Positions 54,027-62,368 of a DNA stretch of 64,000 nucleotides are shown here, in pieces. Positions within the stretch are counted from its first letter, which is position 1. Each line of letters opens with the position of its first letter. The position numbers and the translations under genes were made by a program. Location of the stretch: the NCBI RefSeq assembly GCF_030538755.1, contig NZ_JAUNTJ010000002.1, positions 156,603 to 220,602 of the forward strand, read 5' to 3'. Under the pieces are notes generated by a model. The model saw only the letters and a list, made by a program, of their open reading frames with translations, searched no databases and had not been told where the DNA came from. This stretch comes from Paracoccus sp. (in: a-proteobacteria). Lineage in GTDB: Bacteria > Pseudomonadota > Alphaproteobacteria > Rhodobacterales > Rhodobacteraceae.

Positions 54027-54058
54027 TGCCCAAAGGTGCGTATTTGGGCAAACAGGAA
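54027..54058 (+). repeat. 3'-end repeat element B3
   Basis: A 32-base copy identical, in reverse orientation, to 25288-25319. It starts TGCCCAAAGGTGCGTATTTG on the + strand. It contains TGCCCAAA near one end and TTTGGGCA internally, the perfect 8-bp stem. Unlike the other copies it does not follow a gene on its own strand but lies in a divergent intergenic region. Confidence 0.85.
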
Positions 54059-54093
54059 GCGTTGGGTTGTGTTCGGGGGTGTTCCTGCCGGTG

Positions 54094-54195
54094 ATGCTTG
54101 TGTGTATGGTGGCGGCGGTTATGGGGGTTCTGTCTGGTCTGCTTTTGCGGCTTGTCGTCAGGGCGTCCCGTTTTCAAACCGGCACTGATGCCTGA
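54094..54195 (+). CDS. Possible 33-residue membrane peptide
   Basis: ORF reading MLVCMVAAVMGVLSGLLLRL then VVRASRFQTGTDA: one hydrophobic span then a polar tail, 17 bases ahead of the next gene. No SD is visible, and the region has odd G/T-rich composition that would favour Val/Leu/Gly codons by chance. Low confidence. Confidence 0.25.
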   Translation: MLVCMVAAVMGVLSGLLLRLVVRASRFQTGTDA

Positions 54196-54212
54196 ACCGT
54201 GAAAGATCGCCC

Positions 54213-54494
54213 ATGGCCGCGCTGCTTCGCCTGATTGCCGTTGTCATCGCCATTGAGGCGCTGTTCTATGTGCTGCTGTCGCTTTACATCCGGTCGCTGC
54301 GGCGTGAAAAGCTGGAAGAGGAATGGGACCGCCGTCACCCCGACCGCGCGGGCGACAGCAGGGAACGGAAAGATTTCGTGCGGCGTTCCATGGTCGGCTT
54401 TGAAAAGACGCTCAAGGCGCGGCTGGTCGGGCTGGTCTTTGTGGTGCCGACGCTGGCCATCATGGCGATCATCTATTACGTCAACAACAGGTAG
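54213..54494 (+). CDS. Small two-span membrane protein
   Basis: 93 residues with an N-terminal span (about 3-25), a charged cytoplasmic-type middle (RSLRREKLEEEWDRRHPDRA) and a second span (about 68-88). Eight bases before the DUF1523 gene, so probably one transcript with it. The central EEEWDRRHP stretch looks conserved-protein-like but I know no named family. Function unknown. Confidence 0.75.
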   Translation: MAALLRLIAVVIAIEALFYVLLSLYIRSLRREKLEEEWDRRHPDRAGDSRERKDFVRRSMVGFEKTLKARLVGLVFVVPTLAIMAIIYYVNNR

Positions 54495-54502
54495 GGGCGG
54501 AT

Positions 54503-55120
54503 ATGTATTGGGTCAGGGTCGTTCTGGGCGTCACCTTCGGGCTGATCGTCTTTGCTTTTCTGGATTATACGCTGCCGTCGCAGAACACGGTGCGGATCAC
54601 CAATACCTATAGCCGGCTGACCGCGATCACCCCCAGCAACCAGATGTTCTATGCGGGCGATGATGCGGGCACGGTCGAAAACCAGCAGGGCCTGCGCGAT
54701 GTGCGCTTTATCGACACGGTGCGCCCCAATGGCCGTGTGTTCGTGTATCGAAACGAAGATACCGGCTGGCTGTGGCCGCCCTATTTCAAATACGACAGTT
54801 CCAATCTGCACGGGCAGGCGACTGATTTGCGCTCGAGCTCGGACAACCCGCGCTGGGTTTCGGTGACGGGTTATGGCTGGAGGATGCCGTGGCTGTCCAC
54901 CTATCCCAACGCCATTTCGATCCGCCCGGTCGCCGGGCCAGAGGTGCGGGCGACGAACTGGGCGGCGCTGATCGTTCTGGGTGTGATGATGGTGCTGCTG
55001 CTGACCTTGTGGCGCATGTGGGCGCAGTTCCGCCAGCGCACCATCGACCCGGCGGTTCAGCGTGTGGATGCCGGTGCTGACCGCGCGCGCGGGCGGCTGT
55101 CGCGCTGGCTGGGGCGGTAA
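54503..55120 (+). CDS. DUF1523-family membrane protein
   Basis: 205 residues, spans near 5-22 and 150-172, with a periplasmic domain between: PSQNTVRITNTYSRL, GLRDVRFIDTVRPNGRVFVYRNEDTGWLWPPYFKYDSSNLHGQA and VSVTGYGWRMPWLSTYPNAI, the DUF1523 pattern of Rhodobacterales. Function unknown. Follows the small membrane protein by eight bases and precedes deoC by four. Confidence 0.88.
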   Translation: MYWVRVVLGVTFGLIVFAFLDYTLPSQNTVRITNTYSRLTAITPSNQMFYAGDDAGTVENQQGLRDVRFIDTVRPNGRVFVYRNEDTGWLWPPYFKYDSSNLHGQATDLRSSSDNPRWVSVTGYGWRMPWLSTYPNAISIRPVAGPEVRATNWAALIVLGVMMVLLLTLWRMWAQFRQRTIDPAVQRVDAGADRARGRLSRWLGR

Positions 55121-55124
55121 GGCC

Positions 55125-56081
55125 GTGGCAGAGGTTCCTGCATCGCAAAACCCCGGCACGGCGCTGAATCTGGATGCTCTGGCGCGGGTGCGGATCAACA
55201 CCCCTGCGGTGGAACGGCGCGCGGCCACCATCCCGGCGCGGCGCAGTTTGAAGAAAGACCATCAGGCGGCGTGGCTGCTGAACGTGGTGCGCTGCATCGA
55301 CCTGACCACGCTGGCGGGTGACGATACGCCCGACCGTGTGGCCCGGCTGTGCGCCAAGGCGCGCCAGCCGATTGCGGCGGATTTGCTGGCGGCGGTGGGG
55401 GTGGCGGGGCTGACCACCGGCGCGGTCTGCGTCTATCCGACCATGGTTGCGCCGGCCAAGGCTGCGCTGGCCGGAACCGCGATTCCGGTTGCCAGCGTCG
55501 CCACCGGCTTTCCGGCCGGGCTGATGCCGCTGGACCTGCGGCTGGCCGAAATCCGCTATGCCGTCGATCAGGGCGCGGATGAGATCGACATCGTGATAAC
55601 CCGCGCTCATGTGCTGCGCGGCGAATGGGCGGCGCTGTATGATGAACTGTGCGCCATGCGTGCGGCCTGCGGCGCGGCGCGGATGAAGGCGATTCTGGCC
55701 ACCGGCGATCTGAAGTCGCTGGAAAACGTCGCCCGCGCCAGCCATGTCGCCATGCAGGCCGGGGCGGACTGGATCAAGACCTCGACCGGGAAAGAGGGGG
55801 TGAACGCCACCCTGCCGGTGTCGCTGGTGATGGCGCGCGCGATCCGCGATTATCATGCCGCGACCGGCCACCGCGTCGGATTCAAGCCCGCAGGCGGGTT
55901 GCGCACCGCCAAGGACGCGCTGAACTGGCAGATCCTGATGTTCGAGGAACTGGGCCGCGACTGGCTGTCGCCGGACCTGTTCCGCATCGGCGCCTCGTCG
56001 TTGCTGGGCGATATCGAGCGCCAGATCAGCCACCATGTCACCGGGCGCTATGCCGCCGCCCACCGTCTGTCCATCGCCTGA
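55125..56081 (+). CDS. deoC: Deoxyribose-phosphate aldolase
   Basis: 318-residue aldolase cleaving 2-deoxyribose-5-phosphate into glyceraldehyde-3-phosphate and acetaldehyde. Schiff-base Lys in DWIKTSTGKEG and proton-relay Lys in RVGFKPAGGLRT; ATGFPAG and AEIRYAVDQGADEIDIVI complete the barrel. The N-terminus is about 60 residues longer than E. coli DeoC, typical of the long class. GTG start at 55125 chosen because the frame is otherwise shared with the DUF1523 tail. Eight bases before the aldehyde dehydrogenase gene. Confidence 0.94.
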   Translation: MAEVPASQNPGTALNLDALARVRINTPAVERRAATIPARRSLKKDHQAAWLLNVVRCIDLTTLAGDDTPDRVARLCAKARQPIAADLLAAVGVAGLTTGAVCVYPTMVAPAKAALAGTAIPVASVATGFPAGLMPLDLRLAEIRYAVDQGADEIDIVITRAHVLRGEWAALYDELCAMRAACGAARMKAILATGDLKSLENVARASHVAMQAGADWIKTSTGKEGVNATLPVSLVMARAIRDYHAATGHRVGFKPAGGLRTAKDALNWQILMFEELGRDWLSPDLFRIGASSLLGDIERQISHHVTGRYAAAHRLSIA

Positions 56082-56089
56082 GGGGAAAC

Positions 56090-58420
56090 ATGTCCAGCGT
56101 GAGCGAGATCATGGAACATCTGGATTACGGCCCTTCGTCCGAGGATGCGGGTTTGGTGCGCGACTGGCTGTCGGGGCGCGCCTTTGGCCATTTCATCGGC
56201 GGGGCCTTTACCAGGCCCGGCGCGCTGTTCGACACCCGCGACCCGTCCACGGGTGCGGTTCTGGCGCAGGTCACGCAGGGGACGGCGGATGACGTGGCGG
56301 CGGCGGTCAAGGCGGCGCGCAAGGCGGCCAAGGGTTGGGCGGCGCTGCCCGGCCACGACCGTGCGCGGCATCTGTATGCGCTGGCCCGGCATATCCAGAA
56401 ACGCGAACGGTTCCTGTCCGTGCTGGAGGTGCTGGACAACGGCAAACCCATCCGCGAGGCGCGCGACGTGGATATTCCGCTGGCCGCGCGGCACTTTTAC
56501 CACCACGCGGGCTGGGCCGAACTGCGCGACAGCACCTTTGCGGGGCACACGCCGCTGGGTGTGGTCGGCGCGATCATCCCGTGGAACTTTCCGCTGCTGA
56601 TGCTGGCGTGGAAGATCGCCCCCGCGCTGGCTGCCGGGAATACCGTGGTGCTGAAGCCCGCCGAATATACGCCGCTGACCGCGCTGGCCTTTGCCGAACT
56701 CTGTGCCGAGGCGGGGCTGCCGCCCGGCGTGGTGAACATCGTCACCGGCGATGGCGACACCGGCGCGGCGCTGGTTGCGGCGGATGTGGACAAGATCGCC
56801 TTTACCGGCTCGACCGAGGTGGGGCGCGGCATTGCCGAAACACTGGCTGGAACGGGCCGGGCGCTGACGCTGGAACTGGGCGGGAAATCGCCCTTTGTCG
56901 TCATGCCCGACGCCGATCTGGACGCGGCGGTGGAAGGCGTGGTCGATTCGATCTGGTTCAATCAGGGGCAGGTCTGCTGCGCCGGATCGCGCCTGCTGGT
57001 GGCCGAAGCGGTGGCCGAGCGGTTCGAGACGCTGCTGCGCGCCCGTATGGCCCGGCTGCGTGTTGGCCTGCCGCTGGACAAATCCACCGATGTTGGCGCG
57101 ATTGTGGACCCGGTGCAGCACGACCGGATTCAGCGCCTTTGTGCCCAATCGGTTGCGGCCGGGGCGGAACTGGTCGGCGGTGCGGCGGATGGCTGCTTTA
57201 TCGCGCCCGGCTATCTGCGCGGCGTGACGCCGGCCAATCCTGCGTTCGACACGGAAATCTTTGGCCCTATCGCCACGCTGACCACCTTCCGCACCGCGGA
57301 TGAGGCGGTCGAGCTGGCCAATAACACCCGCTATGGGCTGGCGGCCTCGGTCTGGTCGGAAAGCGCGGCGGTGGCGACCGATCTGGCCGCGCGGATCAAG
57401 GCGGGCGTGGTCTGGATCAACGCCGCCAACCTGTTCGACGCGGCTGCGCCCTTTGGCGGGATGCGGGAAAGCGGCTTTGGACGCGAGGGCGGCTTTGCCG
57501 GGATGCAGGATTATCTGGCCGTGCCTTTTGGTAAAACGGAAAAGATTTCCACACCCGCTGCGCCGGTGGTGGTGCCGGGGGCAGGGCAGGGAGGCGATGG
57601 CATCGACCGCACCGCCAAGCTGTATATCGGCGGCGCGCAGAAACGCCCCGACGGCGGGCAGATGTATGCCGTGCCGGGCGGGCTGGCCCCGCTGACCGGA
57701 CGCAAGGATGCACGAAACGCCGTCGAGGCGGCGATCAAGGCAGCGGCCAAATGGGCGGCTATGGGGGGGCACGCCCGCGCGCAGGTGCTGTATTTTCTGG
57801 CCGAGAACATGGCGCAGCGCCGCGCCGATCTGAGCGCCCGCACCTCTCGCCCCGAAGCGGATGCGGCCATCGCGCGGGTCTTTCACTATGCGGCCTGGGC
57901 CGACAAATTCGACGGCCGCAACGTCCAGACCAAACCGGGTCATCTGGTGAATGTGATCCCCGAAGCCTTTGGCGTGATCGGAACCGTTTGCCCCAACAGC
58001 GCCCCGCTGGCCGGATTCGTGTCGCTGGTCCTGCCCGCCATCGCCATGGGCAATGCCGTGGTGGCCGTGGCTGCACAGGACGATCCGATGGTGCTGTTCG
58101 ATTTGTCGCAGATCATGGATACATCCGATCTGCCCGGTGGCGTGGTCAACATCCTGACCGGCCCGCGCGAAGATCTGGCCCAAACGCTGGCCGCCCATGA
58201 TGAGGTGGCAGCCCTGTGGTATCACGGCACAGCCGACGGCCTGCAATCCGCCGAACGCGCAGCCTGCGGAAATCTTAAACCCGTCTGGCCCGTTCCCGCT
58301 TTGAACTGGACCAATGCCCACGCACAGGGCGAGCCGTTCCTGCGTCGCGCCGTGCAGATGAAAACCGTCTGGTTGCCCTATGGCGCCCTGCCTGCCGGAG
58401 CCGGCGGCGCCGCCTATTGA
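56090..58420 (+). CDS. Aldehyde dehydrogenase with a second, truncated ALDH domain
   Basis: 776 residues. Residues 1-490 are a complete ALDH: GVVGAIIPWNFPLLMLAWKI, FTGSTEVGR (NAD loop), LELGGKSPF (Glu), NQGQVCCAGSRLLV (catalytic Cys) and FGGMRESGFGREGG. Residues about 515-776 repeat the N-terminal NAD-binding half (EAFGVIGTVCPNSAPLAGFV, VVNILTGPREDLA) but stop before the catalytic domain, so the second unit cannot be active. Directly after deoC, it most likely oxidises the acetaldehyde released. AGGGGAAAC precedes the ATG. Confidence 0.93.
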   Translation: MSSVSEIMEHLDYGPSSEDAGLVRDWLSGRAFGHFIGGAFTRPGALFDTRDPSTGAVLAQVTQGTADDVAAAVKAARKAAKGWAALPGHDRARHLYALARHIQKRERFLSVLEVLDNGKPIREARDVDIPLAARHFYHHAGWAELRDSTFAGHTPLGVVGAIIPWNFPLLMLAWKIAPALAAGNTVVLKPAEYTPLTALAFAELCAEAGLPPGVVNIVTGDGDTGAALVAADVDKIAFTGSTEVGRGIAETLAGTGRALTLELGGKSPFVVMPDADLDAAVEGVVDSIWFNQGQVCCAGSRLLVAEAVAERFETLLRARMARLRVGLPLDKSTDVGAIVDPVQHDRIQRLCAQSVAAGAELVGGAADGCFIAPGYLRGVTPANPAFDTEIFGPIATLTTFRTADEAVELANNTRYGLAASVWSESAAVATDLAARIKAGVVWINAANLFDAAAPFGGMRESGFGREGGFAGMQDYLAVPFGKTEKISTPAAPVVVPGAGQGGDGIDRTAKLYIGGAQKRPDGGQMYAVPGGLAPLTGRKDARNAVEAAIKAAAKWAAMGGHARAQVLYFLAENMAQRRADLSARTSRPEADAAIARVFHYAAWADKFDGRNVQTKPGHLVNVIPEAFGVIGTVCPNSAPLAGFVSLVLPAIAMGNAVVAVAAQDDPMVLFDLSQIMDTSDLPGGVVNILTGPREDLAQTLAAHDEVAALWYHGTADGLQSAERAACGNLKPVWPVPALNWTNAHAQGEPFLRRAVQMKTVWLPYGALPAGAGGAAY

Positions 58421-58449
58421 TAATGCCAACCCAAAGCCCCTGCTGCCCT

Positions 58450-58489
58450 GCCGGAGCCTCCGGCGGGGATATTTATCGGACCAAAGATG
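58450..58489 (+). repeat. 3'-end repeat element A3
   Basis: GCCGGA-GCC-TCCGGC hairpin (58450-58464) followed by GGGGATATTTATCGGACCAA then AGATGG. + orientation, 30 bases after the ALDH stop. The hairpin differs in sequence from A1/A2/A4 while the tail is conserved. Confidence 0.85.
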
Positions 58490-58622
58490 GCCCGGCACAC
58501 ACCCAGCCCCGGCGCATGTCCGGGGAGGGTGTGGCATCTTCGGTCACGGCCATCGGCGTCCCCGCCTGTTCCGTGATTCTTTTATAGCGAGCCGGGGGTT
58601 AAGATCAGGTAAAGCTGCGCCT

Positions 58623-58675
58623 CATCTTTGGTCCGATAAATATCCCACGGGGGTCCGGGGGTGTGAAACCCCCGG
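58623..58675 (-). repeat. 3'-end repeat element A4
   Basis: Minus-strand copy: CCGGGGG/CCCCCGG stem with TTTCACA loop (58655-58675), then ACCCCCGTGGGATATTTATC and GGACCAAAGATG. It sits eight bases after the RNase T2 stop in that gene's orientation and faces element A3. Confidence 0.85.
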
Positions 58676-58682
58676 TCCTGCC

Positions 58683-59324
58683 CTATCGCGGAGGCGCCAT
58701 CGTCACCGCAGGCAGCGGGCAGTCGCGTCTTGTGTCCATGGCGCAATCGCGTGGCTCCAGGTCTCGGGTCAGGCAGATGCGGACTTCTTGCAGGGCGCTG
58801 TCGCGGCAGGTGACGGTGATGCCGTCGCGGCTCAGGTTCGGGTTGGCTTCGATGAAGGCATCCTCGACGACGGCGGGGGGCAGGCGGATGTCTTTGTTCA
58901 GGCGGCTGAAAACTTGCGGAATGGCGATCTTGTCCAGCGCCTGACGTGTCGTGGCGTAATACCCCCGCGCCGAAAGGCCGGAGCAGCGGCCGTGTTTCTG
59001 CCACTGATACCACGCCAGCCCGCCCGATCCCATGATGTCGGCCATGGCCTGGCTTTCACGGCGGGACGGATCGCGCTCGCCAGTTGCGCAGCGTTCTGGC
59101 CAGCCGCGTTCATATTGCGGCCACAGCCCATGCACGACAAAGCCGATGCGCTGCCCTGTCGCGCATTGATCGGCGCCCCGATCATCCCCGGTGCTGGCGC
59201 ACCAGCTGGGCGACCATGACAGCGCCAGAACATAGTAATCGAACTGCCCCGCCACATCGCGCGCAGCCGCCGTGCCCGCCAGTGCCCCGGCAAAGGTCAG
59301 CGCCATGATCCATTTTCCTGCCAT
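58683..59324 (-). CDS. Ribonuclease T2 family protein
   Basis: 213 residues with Sec signal ending AGTAAARD, thus periplasmic or secreted. Both catalytic segments are present: FVVHGLWPQYERGWPERC (CAS I His) and WYQWQKHGRCSG (CAS II Glu position replaced by Gln in the usual HExWxKHG, with Lys-His kept). Six or more Cys fit disulfides. Expected to cleave RNA by a 2',3'-cyclic intermediate; the CAS II change deserves checking for activity. Divergent from the MBL gene. Confidence 0.85.
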   Translation of the reverse strand: MAGKWIMALTFAGALAGTAAARDVAGQFDYYVLALSWSPSWCASTGDDRGADQCATGQRIGFVVHGLWPQYERGWPERCATGERDPSRRESQAMADIMGSGGLAWYQWQKHGRCSGLSARGYYATTRQALDKIAIPQVFSRLNKDIRLPPAVVEDAFIEANPNLSRDGITVTCRDSALQEVRICLTRDLEPRDCAMDTRRDCPLPAVTMAPPR

Positions 59325-59467
59325 CTCTGCCCCCGTGGAAAGGATTTTTCTCTTTTCCCCCGGCTGCCCTTGCGATACAAGCCTTGCGAATTTTCCTGAA
59401 AACGCGAGACCGGGCAGCGCCCACGCCGTTTTCCCGGCGTAAGCAGTCATGCATGAAGGAGACCAAG

Positions 59468-60388
59468 ATGAACCGCCGCGCTTTGACCCGCCGCAGCCTG
59501 ATCGCCCTTGGAACGGCTTTGCCGGTTCTGATGGCGATGCCGCGCCTGTCGCTGGCGGACGATGCTGTGCCGGTCATGGGGCGCGTGCATTCCATCCGGC
59601 TGGGTGATTTCCAGATCACCACCCTGCTGGGCGGCAGCGGGATGCGGGATGCGCCGATCCAGACCTTTGGCCTGAACGCTGACCCGGCAGAGTTCGAACA
59701 GATCAGCCACGACAATTTCGTCCCGTCAGACCGGACCGGCAGCTCCTTTACCATGACGTTGGTGAAAACGCCCGATGCGCTGGTGCTGTTCGATGCCGGG
59801 ATAGAGGCTGCGATGACCCGCGCCGCGCTGGCCGAGGCCGGTCATGCGCCCGAGGATGTGACCCATGTCGTGCTGACCCATATGCACGGCGACCATGTGG
59901 GCGGGCTGATGGAGGGCGACAGCCCGACCTTTCCCAATGCCGAACTGATCGTGCCGCGGCTGGAAAACGACCACTGGGCCGCCAATCCCAATGATGCCTA
60001 TACCGCCAAGGTCGCGCCGCTGATCGGGGCCGCGCGGCTGATCGGTGATGGCGAACAGGTGCTGCCCGGCATCACGGCCGAGGCCGCCTATGGCCATACC
60101 CCCGGCCACACGACCTATCTGCTGGAAAGTCAGGGGCAGCGCCTGCTGGTTTCCGGCGACAGCTTCAACCACTATGTCTATTCGGTGCAGCGCCCCGACT
60201 GGCATGTGCGTTTCGATACCGACCAACAGGCGGGCGCTGCCACGCGGCAGCGGGTTCTGGCCCGTCTGGCCGATGAGCGTCTGCCTTTTGTCGGTTATCA
60301 CATGCCGTTCCCGGCTTTGGGCTTTATTGCGCGCACCGGGGACACTACCTTCCGCTTTGTTCCCGCCAGCTATCAGTTCGACGGCTGA
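59468..60388 (+). CDS. Tat-exported MBL-fold metallo-hydrolase
   Basis: 306 residues. Twin-arginine signal (TRRSLIALGTALPVLMAMP). Metallo-beta-lactamase fold with zinc ligands THMHGDHVGG, then HTPGHTTY and SGDSFNH. Resembles the quorum-quenching-lactonase-like and AHL-hydrolase-like periplasmic branch, but the substrate is unknown. SD GAAGGAGACC. Tat export implies the metal is loaded in the cytoplasm. Fourteen bases before trcR, with its own SD. Confidence 0.88.
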   Translation: MNRRALTRRSLIALGTALPVLMAMPRLSLADDAVPVMGRVHSIRLGDFQITTLLGGSGMRDAPIQTFGLNADPAEFEQISHDNFVPSDRTGSSFTMTLVKTPDALVLFDAGIEAAMTRAALAEAGHAPEDVTHVVLTHMHGDHVGGLMEGDSPTFPNAELIVPRLENDHWAANPNDAYTAKVAPLIGAARLIGDGEQVLPGITAEAAYGHTPGHTTYLLESQGQRLLVSGDSFNHYVYSVQRPDWHVRFDTDQQAGAATRQRVLARLADERLPFVGYHMPFPALGFIARTGDTTFRFVPASYQFDG

Positions 60389-60402
60389 TTAAGGAGATAA
60401 TC

Positions 60403-61146
60403 ATGAACAAGCCGCTTATGGCCAAGGCGACCGCTGTCTGGCTGGTCGATAACACCACCCTCAGCTTTAAGCAGATCGGCGATTTCTGCGGTCTGCACGA
60501 ACTGGAAGTGCAGGGCATCGCCGATGGCGACGTGGCGACCGGGGTCAAGGGCTATGACCCCATCGCCTCGAACCAGCTTGACCCCGAAGAAATCAAGCGC
60601 GGCGAGGCCAGCCCCACCTACAAGCTGAAGTTGAAACACAACCCCGCCGCCGATGGCGAGGAAAAGCGGCGCGGGCCGCGTTATACGCCGCTGTCGAAAC
60701 GGCAGGATCGCCCGGCGGCGATTCTGTGGCTGGTCAAGTTCCACCCGGAACTGGCCGATGCCCAGATCGCCAAGCTGGTTGGCACCACCAAGCCGACCAT
60801 TCAGGCCATCCGCGAACGGACCCACTGGAACATCGCCAATATCCAGCCCATCGACCCGGTGGCGCTGGGGCTGTGCCGTCAGACCGAACTGGACGCTGCC
60901 GTGCAAAAGGCCGCGCAGAAGAAATCGGCCGAAGGCGGCGTGATGACCGATGACGAACGGCGCAAGCTGGTCAGCACCGAAACCTCGCTGGCCATGGGTG
61001 GCGAGGCGCGCTTGCCGACCGCCATCGCCGGGCTGGAAAACTTCCGCCTGACGGACGAACCCGAAGACCAGCAGCCCGAACGCGAACTGGACGCCGACAG
61101 CTTCTTCAACCTGCCCGGCGATGATGACGAGGACGACGAAGACTGA
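60403..61146 (+). CDS. trcR: Cell-cycle transcriptional regulator TrcR (DUF1013)
   Basis: 247 residues, the alphaproteobacterial DUF1013 protein: MNKPLMAKATAVWLVDNTTL start, FKQIGDFCGLHELEVQGIADG, DRPAAILWLVKFHPELADAQIAKLVGTTKPTIQAIRERTHWN with a helix-turn-helix look, and an acidic tail (DDDEDDED). In Caulobacter it was linked to CtrA-controlled cell-cycle transcription. AAGGAG precedes the ATG. Its last base is the first of the next ATG (GATGA). Confidence 0.92.
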   Translation: MNKPLMAKATAVWLVDNTTLSFKQIGDFCGLHELEVQGIADGDVATGVKGYDPIASNQLDPEEIKRGEASPTYKLKLKHNPAADGEEKRRGPRYTPLSKRQDRPAAILWLVKFHPELADAQIAKLVGTTKPTIQAIRERTHWNIANIQPIDPVALGLCRQTELDAAVQKAAQKKSAEGGVMTDDERRKLVSTETSLAMGGEARLPTAIAGLENFRLTDEPEDQQPERELDADSFFNLPGDDDEDDED

Positions 61147-62363
61147 TGCGCAAGCTGGCCCTGCCTGAACGCCCCGGCTGGCGGTCCGAGGCCGAAAGGC
61201 TGGGCTTTACCTTCGCCGATATGCACGGCGAGCCTTATTGGGACGAAACCTCGGCCTATGAATTTTCGCTGGCCGAGGTGGAAAGCCGCATCGAAGACCC
61301 CGCCACCGACCTGCACGCCCTCTGCCGCGAGGCGGTGGGCCGGATCGTGACCGATGAATCGCTGATGTCGCGCATGGGTCTGCCGCGCGCGCATTGGGAT
61401 CTGGTGGCCGACAGTTGGGACGCCGCCCAGCCCGAGGTCTATGGCCGCATGGATCTGGCCTATGACGGTTCTGGCCCGGCCAAGCTGTTGGAATACAACG
61501 CCGACACGCCGACTTCGCTGTATGAATCGGCGTCGTTTCAGTGGCTGTGGCTGGAACAGCAGATCGCCGCCGGGGTGCTGCATTCCGGGGACGATCAGTT
61601 CAACGGCATTCACGAAGCTTTGGTCGAACGCTGGGGCGCGATCCTGCCCGCTGATACCGACGTGCATTTCGCCGCGATGAAAGACACGCCCGAGGATTAC
61701 GCCACCGTCGAGGCAATGGCATGGGCCGCGCGCGAGGCCGGGCTTGGCGCGCATTACACCGATCTGGAAAGCATCGGCCTGTCGGATCGCGGCCAGTTCA
61801 CCGATGCCGAAGATCGCGTCATCGGCACGCTGTTCAAGCTGTATCCATGGGAAGACCTGCTGCGCGATCCCTTTGCCGATCATATCGCCGGCGCGCAGGT
61901 GCAGATGATCGAACCGGCGTGGAAGGCGCTGGTTTCGAACAAGGCGATCCTGCCGGTGTTGTGGCAGATCGCGCCGGGCCACCCGAACCTGCTGCCCGCC
62001 TTTTTCCTTGACGATGTGGCCGAGGCGCTGACCGGGCGCGGCGTGTCGGTGGCACCGGGCTTTGCCGATGTGGCCGACCGGCTGAAACGCGGCCATGTGG
62101 TCAAGCCGATCTTTTCCCGCGAGGGCGCCTCGGTCCAGATTATTGAAAACGGCACCCCCACCGAAACCGCCCCGAACCGCGATTACGACGACCAGCCGAT
62201 GATCGTGCAGGAATACGCCCCGCTGCCGGTGATGGACGGTTTCCGCCCGATCATCGGCGCATGGATCGTGGGGGAAACCTGCGCGGGCATGGGCATCCGC
62301 GAAGACGCCAGCCGCATCACGCAGGATCTGTCGCGCTTCAAGCCGCATTTCATTCGGGATTAA
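61146..62363 (+). CDS. Glutathionylspermidine synthase-like ATP-grasp protein (YgiC/YjfC type)
   Basis: 405 residues, the synthase domain only (no amidase). GRMDLAYDGSGPAKLLEYNADTPTSLYE, WEDLLRDPF, KPIFSREGASVQIIENG and FRPIIGAWIVGETCAGMGIRED carry the ATP-grasp and Mg ligands. E. coli YgiC and YjfC homologues have no clear glutathionylspermidine activity, so the product is uncertain. Overlaps the trcR stop. The DUF1190 partner gene seen with it in many genomes lies about 1 kb downstream. Confidence 0.9.
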   Translation: MRKLALPERPGWRSEAERLGFTFADMHGEPYWDETSAYEFSLAEVESRIEDPATDLHALCREAVGRIVTDESLMSRMGLPRAHWDLVADSWDAAQPEVYGRMDLAYDGSGPAKLLEYNADTPTSLYESASFQWLWLEQQIAAGVLHSGDDQFNGIHEALVERWGAILPADTDVHFAAMKDTPEDYATVEAMAWAAREAGLGAHYTDLESIGLSDRGQFTDAEDRVIGTLFKLYPWEDLLRDPFADHIAGAQVQMIEPAWKALVSNKAILPVLWQIAPGHPNLLPAFFLDDVAEALTGRGVSVAPGFADVADRLKRGHVVKPIFSREGASVQIIENGTPTETAPNRDYDDQPMIVQEYAPLPVMDGFRPIIGAWIVGETCAGMGIREDASRITQDLSRFKPHFIRD

Positions 62364-62368
62364 GGGGG

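Larger units (their letters stand above)
53927..54212. other. Strand-skewed, G/T-rich intergenic region
   Basis: The 286 bases between the divergent M20 gene and the 93-residue membrane gene are strikingly rich in G and T on the + strand (53935-54170) and poor in A and C, unlike flanking DNA. It contains a B repeat (54027-54058) and one hydrophobic small ORF (54094-54195). No promoter motif was identified. Confidence 0.6.

Noticed and set aside
53923-54177. 84-codon minus-strand ORF rich in Pro, His and Thr
   Set aside because: It arises from the G/T-rich skew and the B repeat; the same SCLPKYAPLGT peptide appears at the other B copy, showing it is repeat-derived.
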